Origin: Pseudomonas paraglycinae
Lineage (GTDB): Bacteria > Pseudomonadota > Gammaproteobacteria > Pseudomonadales > Pseudomonadaceae
Reading direction: 5' to 3'
Length of the DNA stretch: 64,000 nucleotides
NCBI RefSeq assembly: GCF_021601625.1
Contig: NZ_BQHR01000005.1
Coordinates: 272,244 to 336,243, forward strand
The notes beneath the pieces were generated by a model that worked only from the letters and a program-made list of their open reading frames with translations, did not search any database and had not been told where the DNA came from. Numbering within the stretch: position 1 is the stretch's first letter; every line of letters begins with the position of its first letter. Positions 38,845 to 58,042 of this stretch are shown piece after piece. The position numbers and the translations under genes are program-made.

Positions 38845-39531
38845 TTACTTAGCAGCTTTTTTACGAGGCGCTGGTGCTTGTGGCTTCAGCTCTTCTTGGC
38901 GACCACCAATTACTTCGCCTTTGAAGATCCAAACCTTTACACCGATCACACCGTAAGTGGTGTGAGCTTCGTAGTTGGCATAGTCGATGTCGGCACGCAG
39001 GGTGTGCAGTGGCACACGACCTTCGCGATACCATTCAGTACGTGCGATTTCAGCACCGCCGAGACGACCGCTCACTTGGATTTTGATGCCTTTGGCACCA
39101 ATGCGCATGGCGTTCTGTACAGCGCGCTTCATGGCGCGACGGAACATTACACGACGCTCCAGCTGCTGAGCTACGCTCTGCGCAACCAGCATACCGTCAA
39201 GCTCCGGCTTGCGGATCTCTTCGATATTGATGTGCACAGGCACACCCATTTGCTTGGTCAGGTCCTGACGCAGTTTCTCAACATCTTCACCTTTCTTCCC
39301 GATAACGATACCTGGACGAGCGGTGTGGATGGTGATGCGTGCAGTTTGGGCCGGACGATGGATATCGATACGGCTTACGGACGCGCTTTTTAGTTTGTCT
39401 TGGAGGTATTCACGCACCTTCAGATCAGCGAACAAGTAGTCCGCATAAGTCCGACCGTCTGCGTACCAGACGGAGGTGTGCTCCTTGACGATTCCCAGGC
39501 GAATGCCAATGGGATGTACTTTCTGACCCAT
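38845..39531 (-). CDS. rpsC: 30S ribosomal protein S3
   Basis: A 228-aa S3 of the mRNA entry site. It starts [20 protein letters not shown]. The KH domain includes [21 protein letters not shown], and the C-terminal domain contains [21 protein letters not shown]. The ATG at 39531 gives the universal start; upstream in-frame codons belong to the rplV end. Confidence 0.98.
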
Positions 39532-39544
39532 CTCTTCGACTCCG

Positions 39545-39877
39545 TTACTTGTCAGCAACCTTGACAGTGATATGGCAAGACCGCTTGACGATGCGATCAG
39601 CACGGCCTTTGGCACGTGGCATGATGCGCTTCAGCGAACGCCCTTCGTTGACGAAAACGGTGCTGACCTTCAGGTCATCAACGTCTGCGCCTTCGTTATG
39701 CTCGGCGTTGGCTACGGCCGACTCCAGCACTTTTTTCATGATCTCGGCGGCTTTCTTACTGCTGAAAGCCAACAGGTTGAGCGCTTCGCCCACCTTCTTC
39801 CCGCGGATCTGGTCGGCGACCAAGCGGGCTTTCTGGGCGGAGATTCGAGCGCCCGACAACTTAGCGGCTACTTCCAT
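39545..39877 (-). CDS. rplV: 50S ribosomal protein L22
   Basis: A 110-aa L22 whose beta-hairpin lines the exit tunnel: [35 protein letters not shown] and the hairpin [17 protein letters not shown], which looks wild type at the macrolide-resistance loop. It lies 11 nt after rpsS. Confidence 0.98.
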
Positions 39878-39888
39878 TTCCTTACCCC

Positions 39889-40164
39889 TTAACGCTTGGC
39901 TTTCTTGTCTGCCACGTGCCCGCGATAAGTGCGGGTACCGGCGAACTCGCCCAGTTTGTGGCCGACCATGTCTTCGTTTACGAGAACTGGGACGTGCTGA
40001 CGACCGTTGTGTACAGCGATGGTCAAACCGACCATTTGTGGCAGGATCATCGAACGACGCGACCAAGTCTTAATTGGTTTGCGATCGTTCTTTTCCGCCG
40101 CCACTTCGATCTTCTTCAGTAGGTGAAGATCAATAAAAGGACCTTTTTTCAGAGAACGTGGCAC
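39889..40164 (-). CDS. rpsS: 30S ribosomal protein S19
   Basis: A 91-aa S19: [20 protein letters not shown], then [21 protein letters not shown] and the [16 protein letters not shown] signature. It is part of the 30S head. It lies 16 nt after rplB. Confidence 0.98.
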
Positions 40165-40180
40165 TGTCGTATCCCTCTAT

Positions 40181-41005
40181 TTACTTGCGACGACGGACGA
40201 TCATTTTGTCGGTACGCTTATTACCACGAGTCTTCGCGCCCTTAGTCGGGAAGCCCCATGGCGATACCGGATGACGACCACCAGAGGTACGACCTTCACC
40301 ACCACCATGTGGGTGGTCAACCGGGTTCATGGCAACACCACGAACGGTTGGGCGAACGCCACGCCAGCGCTTGGCACCAGCTTTACCCAGCGAACGCAGG
40401 CTGTGCTCGGAGTTCGAGACTTCGCCCAGGGTCGCACGGCACTCAGCCAATACTTTACGCATTTCACCGGAACGCAGACGCAGGGTCACGTAAACGCCTT
40501 CACGAGCGATCAGCTGAGCCGAAGCACCAGCGGAACGAGCGATCTGTGCGCCTTTACCTGGCTTCAGTTCGATGCCGTGTACGGTAGAACCGACTGGAAT
40601 GTTGCGCAGTTGCAGAGCGTTACCTGGCTTGATTGGAGCCAGGGCACCTGCGATCAGCGTGTCGCCAGCACTCACGCCTTTAGGGGCGATGATGTAGCGG
40701 CGCTCGCCGTCTGCGTAGCAGAGCAGTGCGATGTGAGCAGTACGGTTTGGATCGTATTCGATACGCTCAACAGTGGCGACGATGCCATCTTTGTCGTTGC
40801 GACGGAAATCGACCATACGGTAATGCTGCTTATGACCACCACCGATGTGACGAGTGGTAATACGGCCATTGTTGTTACGACCACCAGTCTTCGATTTTTT
40901 CTCGAGCAGCGGTGCGTGAGGAGCGCCTTTATGCAGCTCCTGGTTGACCACCTTGACCACAAAACGGCGGCCAGGGGAAGTCGGTTTGCATTTAACGATT
41001 GCCAT
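40181..41005 (-). CDS. rplB: 50S ribosomal protein L2
   Basis: A 274-aa L2 close to the peptidyl-transferase centre. It starts [17 protein letters not shown] and contains [19 protein letters not shown]. The signature [18 protein letters not shown] includes the functional His, and the C-terminus is basic. It lies 14 nt after rplW. Confidence 0.98.
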   Translation of the reverse strand: MAIVKCKPTSPGRRFVVKVVNQELHKGAPHAPLLEKKSKTGGRNNNGRITTRHIGGGHKQHYRMVDFRRNDKDGIVATVERIEYDPNRTAHIALLCYADGERRYIIAPKGVSAGDTLIAGALAPIKPGNALQLRNIPVGSTVHGIELKPGKGAQIARSAGASAQLIAREGVYVTLRLRSGEMRKVLAECRATLGEVSNSEHSLRSLGKAGAKRWRGVRPTVRGVAMNPVDHPHGGGEGRTSGGRHPVSPWGFPTKGAKTRGNKRTDKMIVRRRK

Positions 41006-41019
41006 GATGCACCCCTTCC

Positions 41020-41319
41020 TTACTCAGCACTGCTGCTGAAATCGAGATCTTGGCCTGGCTGAAGGGAGATAACTGCCTTCTTCCAGTCATTACGCTTGCC
41101 CAGACCGCGAGCGGTGCGCTTGCTCTTACCCAGAACGTTCAGGGTAGTAACACGCTCAACTTTCACGCTGAACAGGCTTTCGACGGCCTTCTTGATTTCC
41201 AGCTTGGTTGCGTCAGTAGCAACCTTGAAAACGAACTGGCCTTTCTTGTCTGCCAGAACCGTAGCCTTCTCGGAAACGTGCGGGCCAAGCAGAACTTTAA
41301 ATACGCGTTCCTGGTTCAT
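41020..41319 (-). CDS. rplW: 50S ribosomal protein L23
   Basis: A 99-aa L23, the docking site of trigger factor and SRP at the tunnel exit: [41 protein letters not shown]. The start overlaps the rplD stop by 4 nt (ATGA), so translation is coupled. Confidence 0.98.
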
Positions 41320-41918
41320 CCCAGCAGCTCCTCGAATTTCTTCACGGCCGACACGGTGATCAACACCTTGTCGTATGCGATCAGACTAACTGGATCGGAA
41401 CCTTGCACGTCACGTACATCTACGTGTGGCAGGTTGCGAGCAGCCAGGTACAGGTTCTGATCAACAGCGTCCGACACGATCAGAACGTCGGTCAGGCTCA
41501 TGTTGTTCAGTTTGCCCAGCAGGTCTTTGGTTTTCGGAGTTTCAACTGCGAAATCCTGAACCACGACCAGACGATCAGTACGCACCAGCTCAGCAAGGAT
41601 GGAACGCATTGCTGCGCGATACATCTTCTTGTTCAGCTTCTGCGAGTGATCCTGTGGACGAGCTGCGAAAGTGGTGCCGCCGCCGCGCCAGATTGGGCTA
41701 CGGATAGTACCGGCACGAGCACGGCCAGTACCTTTCTGACGCCATGGGCGCTTACCGCCACCACGAACGTCGGAACGGGTCTTTTGCTGCTTGCTACCTT
41801 GACGGCCGCCGGCCATGTAGGCCACGACTGCTTGGTGAACCAGCGTCTCGTTGAATTCGCCGCCAAATGTCAGTTCGGAAACTTCGATCGCTTGAGCGTC
41901 ATTTACATTTAATTGCAT
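41316..41918 (-). CDS. rplD: 50S ribosomal protein L4
   Basis: A 200-aa L4 with the extended tunnel loop rich in Gly, Arg and Lys ([35 protein letters not shown]). In E. coli L4 represses the S10 operon through the leader before rpsJ; the short leader here (42959-43020) leaves little room for that structure. It lies 12 nt after rplC. Confidence 0.98.
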
Positions 41919-41930
41919 GTCAGCTTCCCC

Positions 41931-42566
41931 TTAACCGCGAGCCTTGGCTGCTGGACGTACAACCAGGTTGCCGCCAGTAGCGCCAGGAACAGCACCCTTG
42001 ACCAGCAACAGATTGCGTTCAGCGTCCACGCGCACTACTTCCAGGGACTGCACGGTCACGCGCTCAGCGCCCATATGACCGGACATTTTTTTGCCCTTGA
42101 ATACACGACCAGGAGTCTGGCACTGGCCGATAGAGCCTGGGACGCGGTGGGATACGGAGTTACCGTGGGTGTTATCTTGCCCGCGGAAATTCCAACGCTT
42201 GATCGTACCCTGGAAGCCTTTACCTTTGGACTGACCGGTTACATCAACCAGTTGACCAGCAGCGAAGATTTCAGCGTTGATCAGATCGCCGGCCTGGTAC
42301 TCGCCTTCTTCAAGGCGGAATTCCATTACGGTACGACCAGCGGCAACGTTCGCTTTGGCGAAGTGGCCAGCCTGAGCAGCTGTTACACGGGAAGCACGAC
42401 GCTCGCCGACAGTGACTTGCACTGCACGATAGCCATCGGTTTCTTCAGTTTTGAACTGGGTGACGCGATTCGGCTCGATCTCAATGACCGTGACCGGAAT
42501 GGAGACACCTTCTTCGGTGAAAATACGGGTCATACCCGCTTTACGACCGACTACACCAATAGTCAT
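41931..42566 (-). CDS. rplC: 50S ribosomal protein L3
   Basis: A 211-aa L3: [20 protein letters not shown], then the central finger [22 protein letters not shown] with the Gln that is methylated in E. coli, and [21 protein letters not shown] took the ATG at 42566; the frame extends 11 codons upstream into sequence that is not conserved. It lies about 80 nt after rpsJ. Confidence 0.98.
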   Translation of the reverse strand: MTIGVVGRKAGMTRIFTEEGVSIPVTVIEIEPNRVTQFKTEETDGYRAVQVTVGERRASRVTAAQAGHFAKANVAAGRTVMEFRLEEGEYQAGDLINAEIFAAGQLVDVTGQSKGKGFQGTIKRWNFRGQDNTHGNSVSHRVPGSIGQCQTPGRVFKGKKMSGHMGAERVTVQSLEVVRVDAERNLLLVKGAVPGATGGNLVVRPAAKARG

Positions 42567-42646
42567 GTTGTAAACCTCATGAGTGTACGGGGCTTTCACC
42601 CGCTATGGCCGCCCATTTCAGAGCGTTACACGACCAAGACCGAGTC

Positions 42647-42958
42647 TTAGCCGAGGCTGATCTGCACTTCCACACCGGCCGCAAGATCAAGCTTCATAAG
42701 TGCATCAACGGTTTTATCCGTTGGCTGGACGATGTCCAGAACGCGCTTATGAGTGCGGATCTCGTACTGGTCACGCGCGTCTTTGTTGACGTGCGGGGAA
42801 ACCAGAACGGTGAACCGCTCTTTACGGGTAGGCAGTGGAATTGGACCACGCACTTGAGCACCAGTACGTTTCGCGGTTTCCACGATTTCCTGGGTTGATT
42901 GGTCGATCAGGCGATGGTCAAAAGCCTTCAACCTGATACGGATTTGCTGATTTTGCAT
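42647..42958 (-). CDS. rpsJ: 30S ribosomal protein S10 (NusE)
   Basis: A 103-aa S10: [20 protein letters not shown], then [27 protein letters not shown] in two parts and [17 protein letters not shown]. It acts in the 30S head and, as NusE, in transcription antitermination with NusG and RNA polymerase, both encoded in this window. It is the first gene of the S10 operon, with its own promoter at 43021-43049. Confidence 0.98.
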
Positions 42959-43020
42959 TGGATTTCAGACTCCGGCTGCTATTCCCACCGGGCGCAATAC
43001 GCCCGTTAAAAGGAGGCGCA

Positions 43021-43049
43021 ATTCTATAGACGCCCCAGATAGGTGTCAA
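43021..43049 (-). promoter_or_regulatory. Promoter of the S10 operon
   Basis: On the minus strand, TTGACA (43044-43049), a 17-bp spacer and TAGAAT (43021-43026, within TATAGAAT), followed by a GC-rich start region. The -35 hexamer begins 6 nt after the T run of the tufA terminator. This is a near-consensus strong promoter. Confidence 0.85.
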
Positions 43050-43052
43050 CCC

Positions 43053-43082
43053 AATAAAAAAGCCCCCGCTAAGCGGGGGCTT
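43053..43082 (-). terminator. Terminator after tufA
   Basis: AGCCCCCGCT (43061-43070) pairs with AGCGGGGGCT (43072-43081). On the minus strand it is followed by a run of T. Confidence 0.92.
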
Positions 43083-43115
43083 TTTCAACTCATCAAAGCT
43101 GACTCAATAAAGAGA

Positions 43116-44309
43116 TCACTCGATGATTTTAGCTACGACACCAGCACCAACGGTACGGCCGCCTTCACGGATTGCGAAACGCAGACCGTCTTCCATCGCG
43201 ATGGTTTTGATCAGGGTAACAGTCATCTGAATGTTGTCACCTGGCATTACCATTTCAACGCCTTCTGGCAGCTCGCAGTTACCGGTCACGTCAGTAGTAC
43301 GGAAGTAGAACTGTGGACGGTAGCCTTTGAAGAACGGAGTGTGACGGCCGCCTTCTTCCTTGCTCAGAACGTAAACTTCTGCGGTGAACTTGGTGTGCGG
43401 CTTAACCGAACCCGGCTTAACCAGAACCTGACCACGCTCAACGTCGTCACGCTTGGTGCCACGCAGCAGAACGCCGCAGTTCTCGCCAGCACGACCTTCG
43501 TCCAGCAGCTTGCGGAACATCTCAACACCAGTGCAGGTGGTGGTGGTGGTGTCACGCAGACCAACGATTTCCAGGGCGTCTTGAACGCGAACGATACCGC
43601 GCTCGATACGACCGGTCACAACAGTACCGCGACCCGAGATCGAGAACACGTCTTCGATTGGCATCAGGAAAGGCTTGTCGATAGCACGCTCTGGCTCTGG
43701 GATGTAGCTGTCCAGAGTTTCCACCAGCTTCTTGACAGCGGTGGTGCCCATTTCGTTGTCGTCTTTGCCTTCCAGCGCCATACGAGCCGAACCGATGATG
43801 ATCGGAGTGTCGTCGCCTGGGAAGTCGTAAGTGGACAGCAGGTCGCGAACTTCCATCTCAACCAGTTCCAGCAGCTCAGCGTCGTCTACCAGGTCAGCCT
43901 TGTTCAGGAAAACCACGATGTACGGAACGCCTACCTGACGGGACAGCAGGATGTGCTCACGGGTTTGTGGCATCGGACCATCAGCGGCCGAGCAAACCAG
44001 GATAGCGCCGTCCATCTGCGCAGCACCAGTGATCATGTTCTTCACGTAGTCAGCGTGACCTGGGCAGTCAACGTGAGCGTAGTGACGAATGTTCGAGTTG
44101 TACTCAACGTGCGCGGTGTTGATGGTGATACCGCGAGCTTTTTCTTCTGGAGCGCTGTCGATCTTGTCGAATTCAACTACGGCCGAACCGAAAACTTCGG
44201 AGCAGACGCGAGTCAGAGCAGCGGTCAGAGTGGTTTTACCGTGGTCAACGTGGCCGATGGTGCCAACGTTTACGTGCGGTAGGGAACGATCAAATTTTTC
44301 TTTAGCCAC
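43116..44309 (-). CDS. tufA: Elongation factor Tu, copy A
   Basis: A 397-aa translational GTPase that delivers aminoacyl-tRNA. G1 is GHVDHGKTT (residues ~19-27), the switch I end is [13 protein letters not shown]3 is DCPGHADY, and G4 is NKADL. The start codon is GTG at 44309 with AGGAG upstream, whereas copy B starts with ATG. The protein is identical to copy B. It is the last gene of the str operon, 31 nt after fusA, and ends in a strong terminator. Confidence 0.98.
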   Translation of the reverse strand: MAKEKFDRSLPHVNVGTIGHVDHGKTTLTAALTRVCSEVFGSAVVEFDKIDSAPEEKARGITINTAHVEYNSNIRHYAHVDCPGHADYVKNMITGAAQMDGAILVCSAADGPMPQTREHILLSRQVGVPYIVVFLNKADLVDDAELLELVEMEVRDLLSTYDFPGDDTPIIIGSARMALEGKDDNEMGTTAVKKLVETLDSYIPEPERAIDKPFLMPIEDVFSISGRGTVVTGRIERGIVRVQDALEIVGLRDTTTTTCTGVEMFRKLLDEGRAGENCGVLLRGTKRDDVERGQVLVKPGSVKPHTKFTAEVYVLSKEEGGRHTPFFKGYRPQFYFRTTDVTGNCELPEGVEMVMPGDNIQMTVTLIKTIAMEDGLRFAIREGGRTVGAGVVAKIIE

Positions 44310-44340
44310 GACAATTAACTCCTAGCCTAAAGGGGCTGAA

Positions 44341-46446
44341 TCAGCCTTGTTTTTTGGTAACGGATTCGACGATGTGCGACGGAGCCGTATCGTATTTTTT
44401 GAATTCCATAGAGTAGCTTGCGCGACCCTGAGACATGGAACGAACGTCGGTCGCATAACCGAACATCTCACCCAGTGGAACTTCGGCACGGATAACCTTG
44501 CCGGACACTGTGTCTTCCATACCCTGGATCATGCCGCGACGACGGTTAAGGTCGCCCATCACATCACCCATATAGTCTTCAGGCGTAACAACCTCTACCG
44601 CCATGATCGGCTCAAGCAACTCACCACCGCCCTTCTGGGCCAGTTGCTTGGTCGCCATGGAAGCAGCCACTTTAAACGCCATCTCGTTGGAGTCGACGTC
44701 GTGGTAAGAACCATCGAACACGGTAGCCTTCAGGCCGATCAGCGGATAGCCGGCAACAACGCCGTTCTTCATCTGCTCTTCGATACCCTTCTGGATAGCC
44801 GGGATGTATTCCTTAGGAACCACACCACCCACTACTTCGTTCAGGAATTGCAGACCTTCCTGACCTTCGTCAGCAGGAGCAAAGCGAATCCAGCAATGAC
44901 CGAACTGGCCACGACCGCCGGACTGACGAACGAACTTGCCTTCGATTTCGCAGTTCTTCGTGATGCGCTCACGGTACGAAACCTGTGGCTTGCCGATGTT
45001 GGCTTCGACGTTGAACTCACGGCGCATCCGGTCAACCAGGATGTCCAAGTGCAGCTCGCCCATGCCGGAGATGATCGTTTGACCAGTCTCTTCATCAGTT
45101 TTGACGCGGAAAGACGGGTCTTCCTGAGCAAGCTTGCCCAGAGCGATACCCATTTTTTCCTGGTCATCCTTGGTCTTAGGCTCTACGGCAACCGAAATAA
45201 CCGGCTCCGGGAAGTCCATGCGAACCAGGATGATTGGCTTGTCAGCATTGCAGAGGGTTTCACCAGTGGTGACGTCCTTCATGCCGATCAGGGCCGCGAT
45301 GTCGCCAGCGCGTACTTCCTTGATCTCTTCACGGGCGTTTGCGTGCATTTGCACCATACGACCCACGCGCTCTTTCTTGCCTTTAACCGAGTTGATCACG
45401 CCGTCGCCGGAGTTCAACACGCCCGAGTAAACGCGGACGAAGGTCAAGGTACCCACGAATGGGTCGGTAGCGATCTTGAACGCCAGGGCCGCGAACGGCT
45501 CGTCGTCGCTTGCATGACGCTCCATCTCTTCTTCCTCGTTATCAGGGTTGGAACCCTTGATAGCAGGAATGTCGGTCGGAGCAGGCAGGAAGTCGATAAC
45601 GGCGTCGAGAACCAGGGGAACGCCCTTGTTCTTGAACGAAGAACCGCAAACAGCCAGAACGATTTCGCCGGCGATAGTACGCTGACGCAGAGCAGCCTTG
45701 ATCTCGGCGATCGACAGCTCTTCACCTTCCAGATACTTGTTCATCAGCTCTTCGCTGGCTTCGGCGGCGGCTTCAACCATGTTGTTGCGCCATTCTTCAG
45801 CCAGTTCAAGCATGTCCGCAGGGATTTCCTTGCGAACCGGAACCATACCCTTGTCAGAGTCGTTCCAGTAGACAGCTTGCATGTTGATCAGGTCGATCTG
45901 GCCCTGGAAGTTATCTTCCGAACCGATAGCCAGCTGGATCGGCACCGGAGTGTGACCCAGACGCTGTTTGATCTGACCGATCACGCGCAGGAAGTTGGCA
46001 CCAGCACGGTCCATCTTGTTTACATAAACAAGACGTGGAACGCCGTATTTGTTGGCCTGACGCCATACGGTTTCCGACTGAGGCTCAACACCCGAAGTAC
46101 CGCAGAACACAACGACCGCGCCGTCGAGTACGCGCAGGGAACGCTCTACTTCAATGGTGAAGTCTACGTGGCCCGGAGTATCGATTACGTTGAAGCGATG
46201 CTCGTGTGGGTACTGCTTCTCGGAACCTTTCCAGAAGGCGGTAATGGCAGCAGAAGTAATGGTAATACCACGCTCCTGCTCCTGAACCATCCAGTCTGTG
46301 GTCGCGGCGCCGTCATGCACCTCGCCCATTTTGTGACTTTTGCCAGTGTAAAAAAGGACGCGCTCGGTGGTGGTGGTTTTACCAGCATCCACGTGTGCGA
46401 CGATACCGATGTTACGGTAGCGACTAATCGGAGTAGTACGAGCCAT
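44341..46446 (-). CDS. fusA: Elongation factor G
   Basis: A 701-aa translocase GTPase. G1 is [13 protein letters not shown] (residues ~17-29), G2 is [10 protein letters not shown]3 is DTPGHVDF, and G4 is [10 protein letters not shown], followed by domains II-V ([26 protein letters not shown]). It promotes translocation and, with RRF, ribosome recycling. It lies 30 nt after rpsG in the str operon. Other EF-G paralogues may exist elsewhere in the genome; this one is in the canonical locus. Confidence 0.98.
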   Translation of the reverse strand: MARTTPISRYRNIGIVAHVDAGKTTTTERVLFYTGKSHKMGEVHDGAATTDWMVQEQERGITITSAAITAFWKGSEKQYPHEHRFNVIDTPGHVDFTIEVERSLRVLDGAVVVFCGTSGVEPQSETVWRQANKYGVPRLVYVNKMDRAGANFLRVIGQIKQRLGHTPVPIQLAIGSEDNFQGQIDLINMQAVYWNDSDKGMVPVRKEIPADMLELAEEWRNNMVEAAAEASEELMNKYLEGEELSIAEIKAALRQRTIAGEIVLAVCGSSFKNKGVPLVLDAVIDFLPAPTDIPAIKGSNPDNEEEEMERHASDDEPFAALAFKIATDPFVGTLTFVRVYSGVLNSGDGVINSVKGKKERVGRMVQMHANAREEIKEVRAGDIAALIGMKDVTTGETLCNADKPIILVRMDFPEPVISVAVEPKTKDDQEKMGIALGKLAQEDPSFRVKTDEETGQTIISGMGELHLDILVDRMRREFNVEANIGKPQVSYRERITKNCEIEGKFVRQSGGRGQFGHCWIRFAPADEGQEGLQFLNEVVGGVVPKEYIPAIQKGIEEQMKNGVVAGYPLIGLKATVFDGSYHDVDSNEMAFKVAASMATKQLAQKGGGELLEPIMAVEVVTPEDYMGDVMGDLNRRRGMIQGMEDTVSGKVIRAEVPLGEMFGYATDVRSMSQGRASYSMEFKKYDTAPSHIVESVTKKQG

Positions 46447-46476
46447 AAAGCCCTCGCAAAATTAGTGAAGCTAAAA

Positions 46477-46950
46477 TTAGAAGCGGTAGTGCGAGAAAGC
46501 TTTGTTAGCTTCGGCCATACGGTGCACGTCTTCACGCTTCTTAACAGCAGCACCTTTACCTTCAGCAGCATCCAGCAGCTCGCCAGCCAAGCGCAGAGCC
46601 ATAGACTTCTCGCCGCGCTTGCGGGCGAAGTCTACCAACCAGCGCATTGCCAGAGCGTTACGACGGGACGGACGAACCTCGACCGGAACCTGGTAAGTAG
46701 CACCACCAACGCGGCGCGACTTCACTTCGACCAGCGGAGCGATGGCGTCGAGTGCTTTTTCGAAGAGTTCCAGGGGATCGGTGCCGGTCTTGCGAGCCGC
46801 AACGGTTTCCAGGGCACCATAAACGATACGCTCGGCAACGGCTTTCTTGCCGCTTTCCATAACGTGGTTCATGAATTTGGCGAGGATTTGGCTTCCGTAT
46901 TTCGGATCGTCCAGAATCTCACGCTTTGCTGCTACGCGACGTCTTGGCAT
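46477..46950 (-). CDS. rpsG: 30S ribosomal protein S7
   Basis: A 157-aa S7, a primary binder of the 3' major domain: [50 protein letters not shown]. In E. coli S7 represses the str operon through the rpsL-rpsG intercistronic region. That gap is 108 nt here (46951-47058), long enough for a similar element, which I could not fold. Confidence 0.98.
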   Translation of the reverse strand: MPRRRVAAKREILDDPKYGSQILAKFMNHVMESGKKAVAERIVYGALETVAARKTGTDPLELFEKALDAIAPLVEVKSRRVGGATYQVPVEVRPSRRNALAMRWLVDFARKRGEKSMALRLAGELLDAAEGKGAAVKKREDVHRMAEANKAFSHYRF

Positions 46951-47058
46951 TGATAAGCCCTCAAACGGTCTTCAGGTTAGCTCGGGACAGATCCAGTGGA
47001 TGCGCGCCCGACCTTACTCTTATCGACTCAATAAAATGAAAATCTGCAAAACGGCCGA

Positions 47059-47430
47059 TTACTTCGGACGCTTGGTACCGTACTTCGAACGACCCTGGTT
47101 ACGGCCTTTAACGCCGGAAGTATCCAAGGAGCCGCGAACGGTGTGGTAACGAACACCTGGCAAGTCTTTTACACGACCGCCGCGGATCAGTACCACGCTG
47201 TGCTCTTGCAGGTTGTGGCCTTCACCACCGATGTACGAGGAAACCTCGAAACCGTTGGTCAGACGCACACGGCATACTTTACGCAGTGCCGAGTTAGGTT
47301 TTTTCGGCGTAGTGGTGTACACACGGGTGCACACGCCACGACGTTGCGGGCAGTTCTGCAGCGCAGGCACGTCGGATTTCTCGACGATACGCTTACGCGG
47401 CTGACGTACCAGCTGGTTGATAGTTGCCAT
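47059..47430 (-). CDS. rpsL: 30S ribosomal protein S12
   Basis: A 123-aa S12 of the decoding centre: [50 protein letters not shown]. Lys43 and Lys88, the usual streptomycin-resistance positions, are both wild type. It is the first gene of the str operon, with a promoter at 47522-47550. Confidence 0.98.
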
Positions 47431-47521
47431 CTACTAGCTCCACTGTTGTCTTGCGACGCTATTGTCTTGCAAGAAAAGCAAAATGGCAGGAACGAATTCC
47501 CGCCAAATTTAGGGGATCAAG

Positions 47522-47550
47522 AGTCTAAAGAGGATCTTGTCCCCAGTCAA
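47522..47550 (-). promoter_or_regulatory. Promoter of the str operon (rpsL-rpsG-fusA-tufA)
   Basis: On the minus strand, TTGACT (47545-47550), a 17-bp spacer and TAGACT (47522-47527). The spacer and -10 lie in an imperfect palindrome (47513-47544, GGGGATCAAGAGTC against GAGGATCTTGTCCCC). This palindrome could instead form a hairpin in read-through RNA from rpoC. Confidence 0.75.
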
Positions 47551-47645
47551 GGCAAGGCCCCGACCTCCCCGCTCGTCGAACCTCGACAAATTGTCTCGAT
47601 TCGATGAACGGCTTGATCAGGGCCTCAGCTCATTTTTCGCAGAAC

Positions 47646-51845
<4,200 letters not shown>

Positions 51846-51908
51846 GGCCTTTCCTCCTGGCGGAGCAGAGAGCGGGCAATCCTGCCCCGCTCTCGATCGC
51901 GTCACGTG

Positions 51909-55982
<4,074 letters not shown>

Positions 55983-56127
55983 CAGCGTTCCCCAGCTTGG
56001 TCACCTGCTTGTTTGGCCCCTCCCGACGGGAGCAGCCAGAAAATCGTGCAAACCCCATGGTTTGCGCCACCGCATCGGGTGGTTACAGCTCGTTATCGAC
56101 ACCGACCCAGTCGGCTGCCAATAACGG

Positions 56128-56156
56128 AAAAAGGCCGGTGGCAAGAGCCACCAGCC
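56128..56156 (-). terminator. Attenuator/terminator between rplL and rpoB
   Basis: On the minus strand, GGCTGGTGGC (56147-56156) pairs with GCCACCGGCC (56133-56142), loop TCTT, followed by TTTTTCC. Partial termination here is known in E. coli and sets the L7/L12 to RNA polymerase ratio. Confidence 0.8.
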
Positions 56157-56202
56157 ATCAGCCTGTCGCTTGACGCTCGGGCTGGAGGAGCAAAGTCGAT
56201 GC

Positions 56203-56568
56203 TTACTTCAGCTCGACTTTAGCGCCTGCTTCTTCCAGCTTCTTCTTAGCGTCTTCAGCAGCTTCTTTCGAAACGCCTTCAGCTACAACCTGAGGAGCGC
56301 CGTCGACTTTCTCTTTGGCTTCTTTCAGGCCCAGACCGGTCAGTTCACGAACTGCCTTGATCACGTTTACTTTCTTCTCGCCGGCTTCAACCAGAACAAC
56401 GTTGAACTCGGTTTGCTCTTCAACAACAGCGGCAGCAGCAGCTGGACCAGCAGCAGCAACAGCAGCGGTCACGCCGAAGGTTTCTTCCATTGCTTTGATC
56501 AGCTCAACAACTTCCAGAACGGTTTTCTGGCCGATTGCTTCGATGATTTGTTCGTTAGTCAGAGACAT
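56203..56568 (-). CDS. rplL: 50S ribosomal protein L7/L12
   Basis: A 121-aa stalk protein: an N-terminal dimerisation helix ([20 protein letters not shown]), an Ala-rich hinge ([13 protein letters not shown]), and a C-terminal factor-binding domain ([20 protein letters not shown]). Multiple copies recruit EF-Tu and EF-G. It lies 79 nt after rplJ. Confidence 0.98.
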   Translation of the reverse strand: MSLTNEQIIEAIGQKTVLEVVELIKAMEETFGVTAAVAAAGPAAAAAVVEEQTEFNVVLVEAGEKKVNVIKAVRELTGLGLKEAKEKVDGAPQVVAEGVSKEAAEDAKKKLEEAGAKVELK

Positions 56569-56647
56569 GACTCAATTCCTGATTTGGTGGACAGCCTGTA
56601 CGGCCGTCGAAATAAACAAAAATACGCGAGAGTGGAAACGCTCAGCC

Positions 56648-57148
56648 TCAGGCTGCAGCTGCTTCTTTCTGATCGCGAATTGCCGCCAGAGTACGAGCCA
56701 GCTTGCTGGTAGCGCCTTGAATCACGCTCATCAGTTTCGCAATAGCTTCGTCGCGAGTTGGCAGGCTTGCCAGCACGTCGATCTCATTCGCTGCGAGGAA
56801 CTTGCCCTCGAACGAAGCTGCCTTGATCTCGAACTTATCCTGACCCTTGGCAAATTCCTTGAACAGACGAGCAGCAGCGCCCGGGTGTTCGTTGGAGAAT
56901 GCAATCAGGGTCGGGCCGGTGAACACGTCGTTGAGGACACTGTAAGGAGTGTCAGCAACAGCGCGCTTGAGCAGGGTGTTACGTACAACACGTACGTAAA
57001 CGCCAGCTTCACGAGCCTCTTTACGGAGTCCGGTCATTGCGCCTACTGTTACGCCACGGGCATCAACCACGACAGCGGACAGAGCGACTTTGGCAGCCTC
57101 GTTGACTTCAGCGACGATGGCCTTCTTGTCTTCGAGATTAATTGCCAC
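56648..57148 (-). CDS. rplJ: 50S ribosomal protein L10
   Basis: A 166-aa L10, the stalk base protein that anchors L7/L12. It starts [20 protein letters not shown] with a GTG codon at 57148 and AGGAG upstream, and has [20 protein letters not shown] in the body. L10 (with L7/L12) represses its own mRNA through the leader at 57160-57300. Confidence 0.98.
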   Translation of the reverse strand: MAINLEDKKAIVAEVNEAAKVALSAVVVDARGVTVGAMTGLRKEAREAGVYVRVVRNTLLKRAVADTPYSVLNDVFTGPTLIAFSNEHPGAAARLFKEFAKGQDKFEIKAASFEGKFLAANEIDVLASLPTRDEAIAKLMSVIQGATSKLARTLAAIRDQKEAAAA

Positions 57149-57159
57149 GGGTTTAACTC

Positions 57160-57300
57160 CTGCTTGTTACCGTTTCATTCGATCGAAACCGAATGTCGTT
57201 TTGGTGTCTGATTCGGTAAGGAACCGGGAGCACCATCTGCGTAGGCTTGAGGTTTAAGACTTGCGTCGCCTACGGTCTTGGATAGCCCCCGCCAGGCAGG
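57160..57300 (-). promoter_or_regulatory. L10 leader (rplJL autoregulatory mRNA element)
   Basis: The 198-nt gap before rplJ contains the stem GTAGGC/GCCTAC (57241-57246 with 57268-57273) enclosing an A-rich loop, and unpaired AAGTC/AAACC-like sequence, as in the L10 leader family. I did not fold it fully, so the limits are approximate. Confidence 0.6.
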
Positions 57301-57314
57301 GACCCCAATCTTTC

Positions 57315-57340
57315 AATTGGCACAGTCAACTGCGCCAATT
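57315..57340 (-). other. Hairpin directly after rplA
   Basis: AATTGGC (57315-57321) pairs with GCCAATT (57334-57340), with CAG/CTG inside. No U run follows on the minus strand, so it is more likely a processing or stabilising stem than a terminator. Confidence 0.5.
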
Positions 57341-57346
57341 TTTGTC

Positions 57347-58042
57347 TTACGCGTCCAGCGAGCTCTGGTCGATGACCAGACCTGGGCCCATAGTGGTGCT
57401 CAGGGTAACGCGCTTGACGTAGATACCTTTCGAAGAAGCTGGCTTGATACGCTTCAGATCAGCGATCAGGGCTTCAACGTTTTCCTTCAGCTTGACGGCA
57501 TCGAAGCCGATCTTGCCAACGGAAGTGTGGATGATGCCGTTTTTGTCGGTGCGATAACGAACCTGACCAGCCTTGGCATTTTTAACCGCGGTAGCGACGT
57601 CTGGGGTAACAGTGCCGACTTTCGGGTTAGGCATCAGACCACGTGGACCGAGGATCTGACCCAGCTGACCTACAACGCGCATGGCATCCGGGGATGCGAT
57701 CACTACGTCATAGTTCAGGTCGCCGCCTTTCATTTCGGCAGCCAGTTCGTCCATACCTACACGGTCAGCGCCGGCAGCCAGAGCGGCCTCAGCAGCTGGA
57801 CCCTGGGTGAACACAGCAACGCGAACAGTCTTGCCAGTGCCGTGTGGCAGCACAGTAGCGCTACGAACGACCTGGTCGGATTTACGCGGGTCTACGCCCA
57901 GGTTTACAGCTACGTCGAACGACTCGCTGAACTTGACAGTCGACAGCTCGGCCAGCAGTGCAGCGGCTTCTACAATGTTGTAGGCCTTGCCTGCTTCGAT
58001 TTTGCCGGCGATAGCCTTTTGACGCTTGGTCAGCTTAGCCAT
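57347..58042 (-). CDS. rplA: 50S ribosomal protein L1
   Basis: A 231-aa L1 of the mobile stalk at the E site: [56 protein letters not shown]. Its ATG overlaps the rplK stop by one base (TAATG), so the pair is translationally coupled. L1 represses the rplKA mRNA in E. coli. Confidence 0.98.
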   Translation of the reverse strand: MAKLTKRQKAIAGKIEAGKAYNIVEAAALLAELSTVKFSESFDVAVNLGVDPRKSDQVVRSATVLPHGTGKTVRVAVFTQGPAAEAALAAGADRVGMDELAAEMKGGDLNYDVVIASPDAMRVVGQLGQILGPRGLMPNPKVGTVTPDVATAVKNAKAGQVRYRTDKNGIIHTSVGKIGFDAVKLKENVEALIADLKRIKPASSKGIYVKRVTLSTTMGPGLVIDQSSLDA

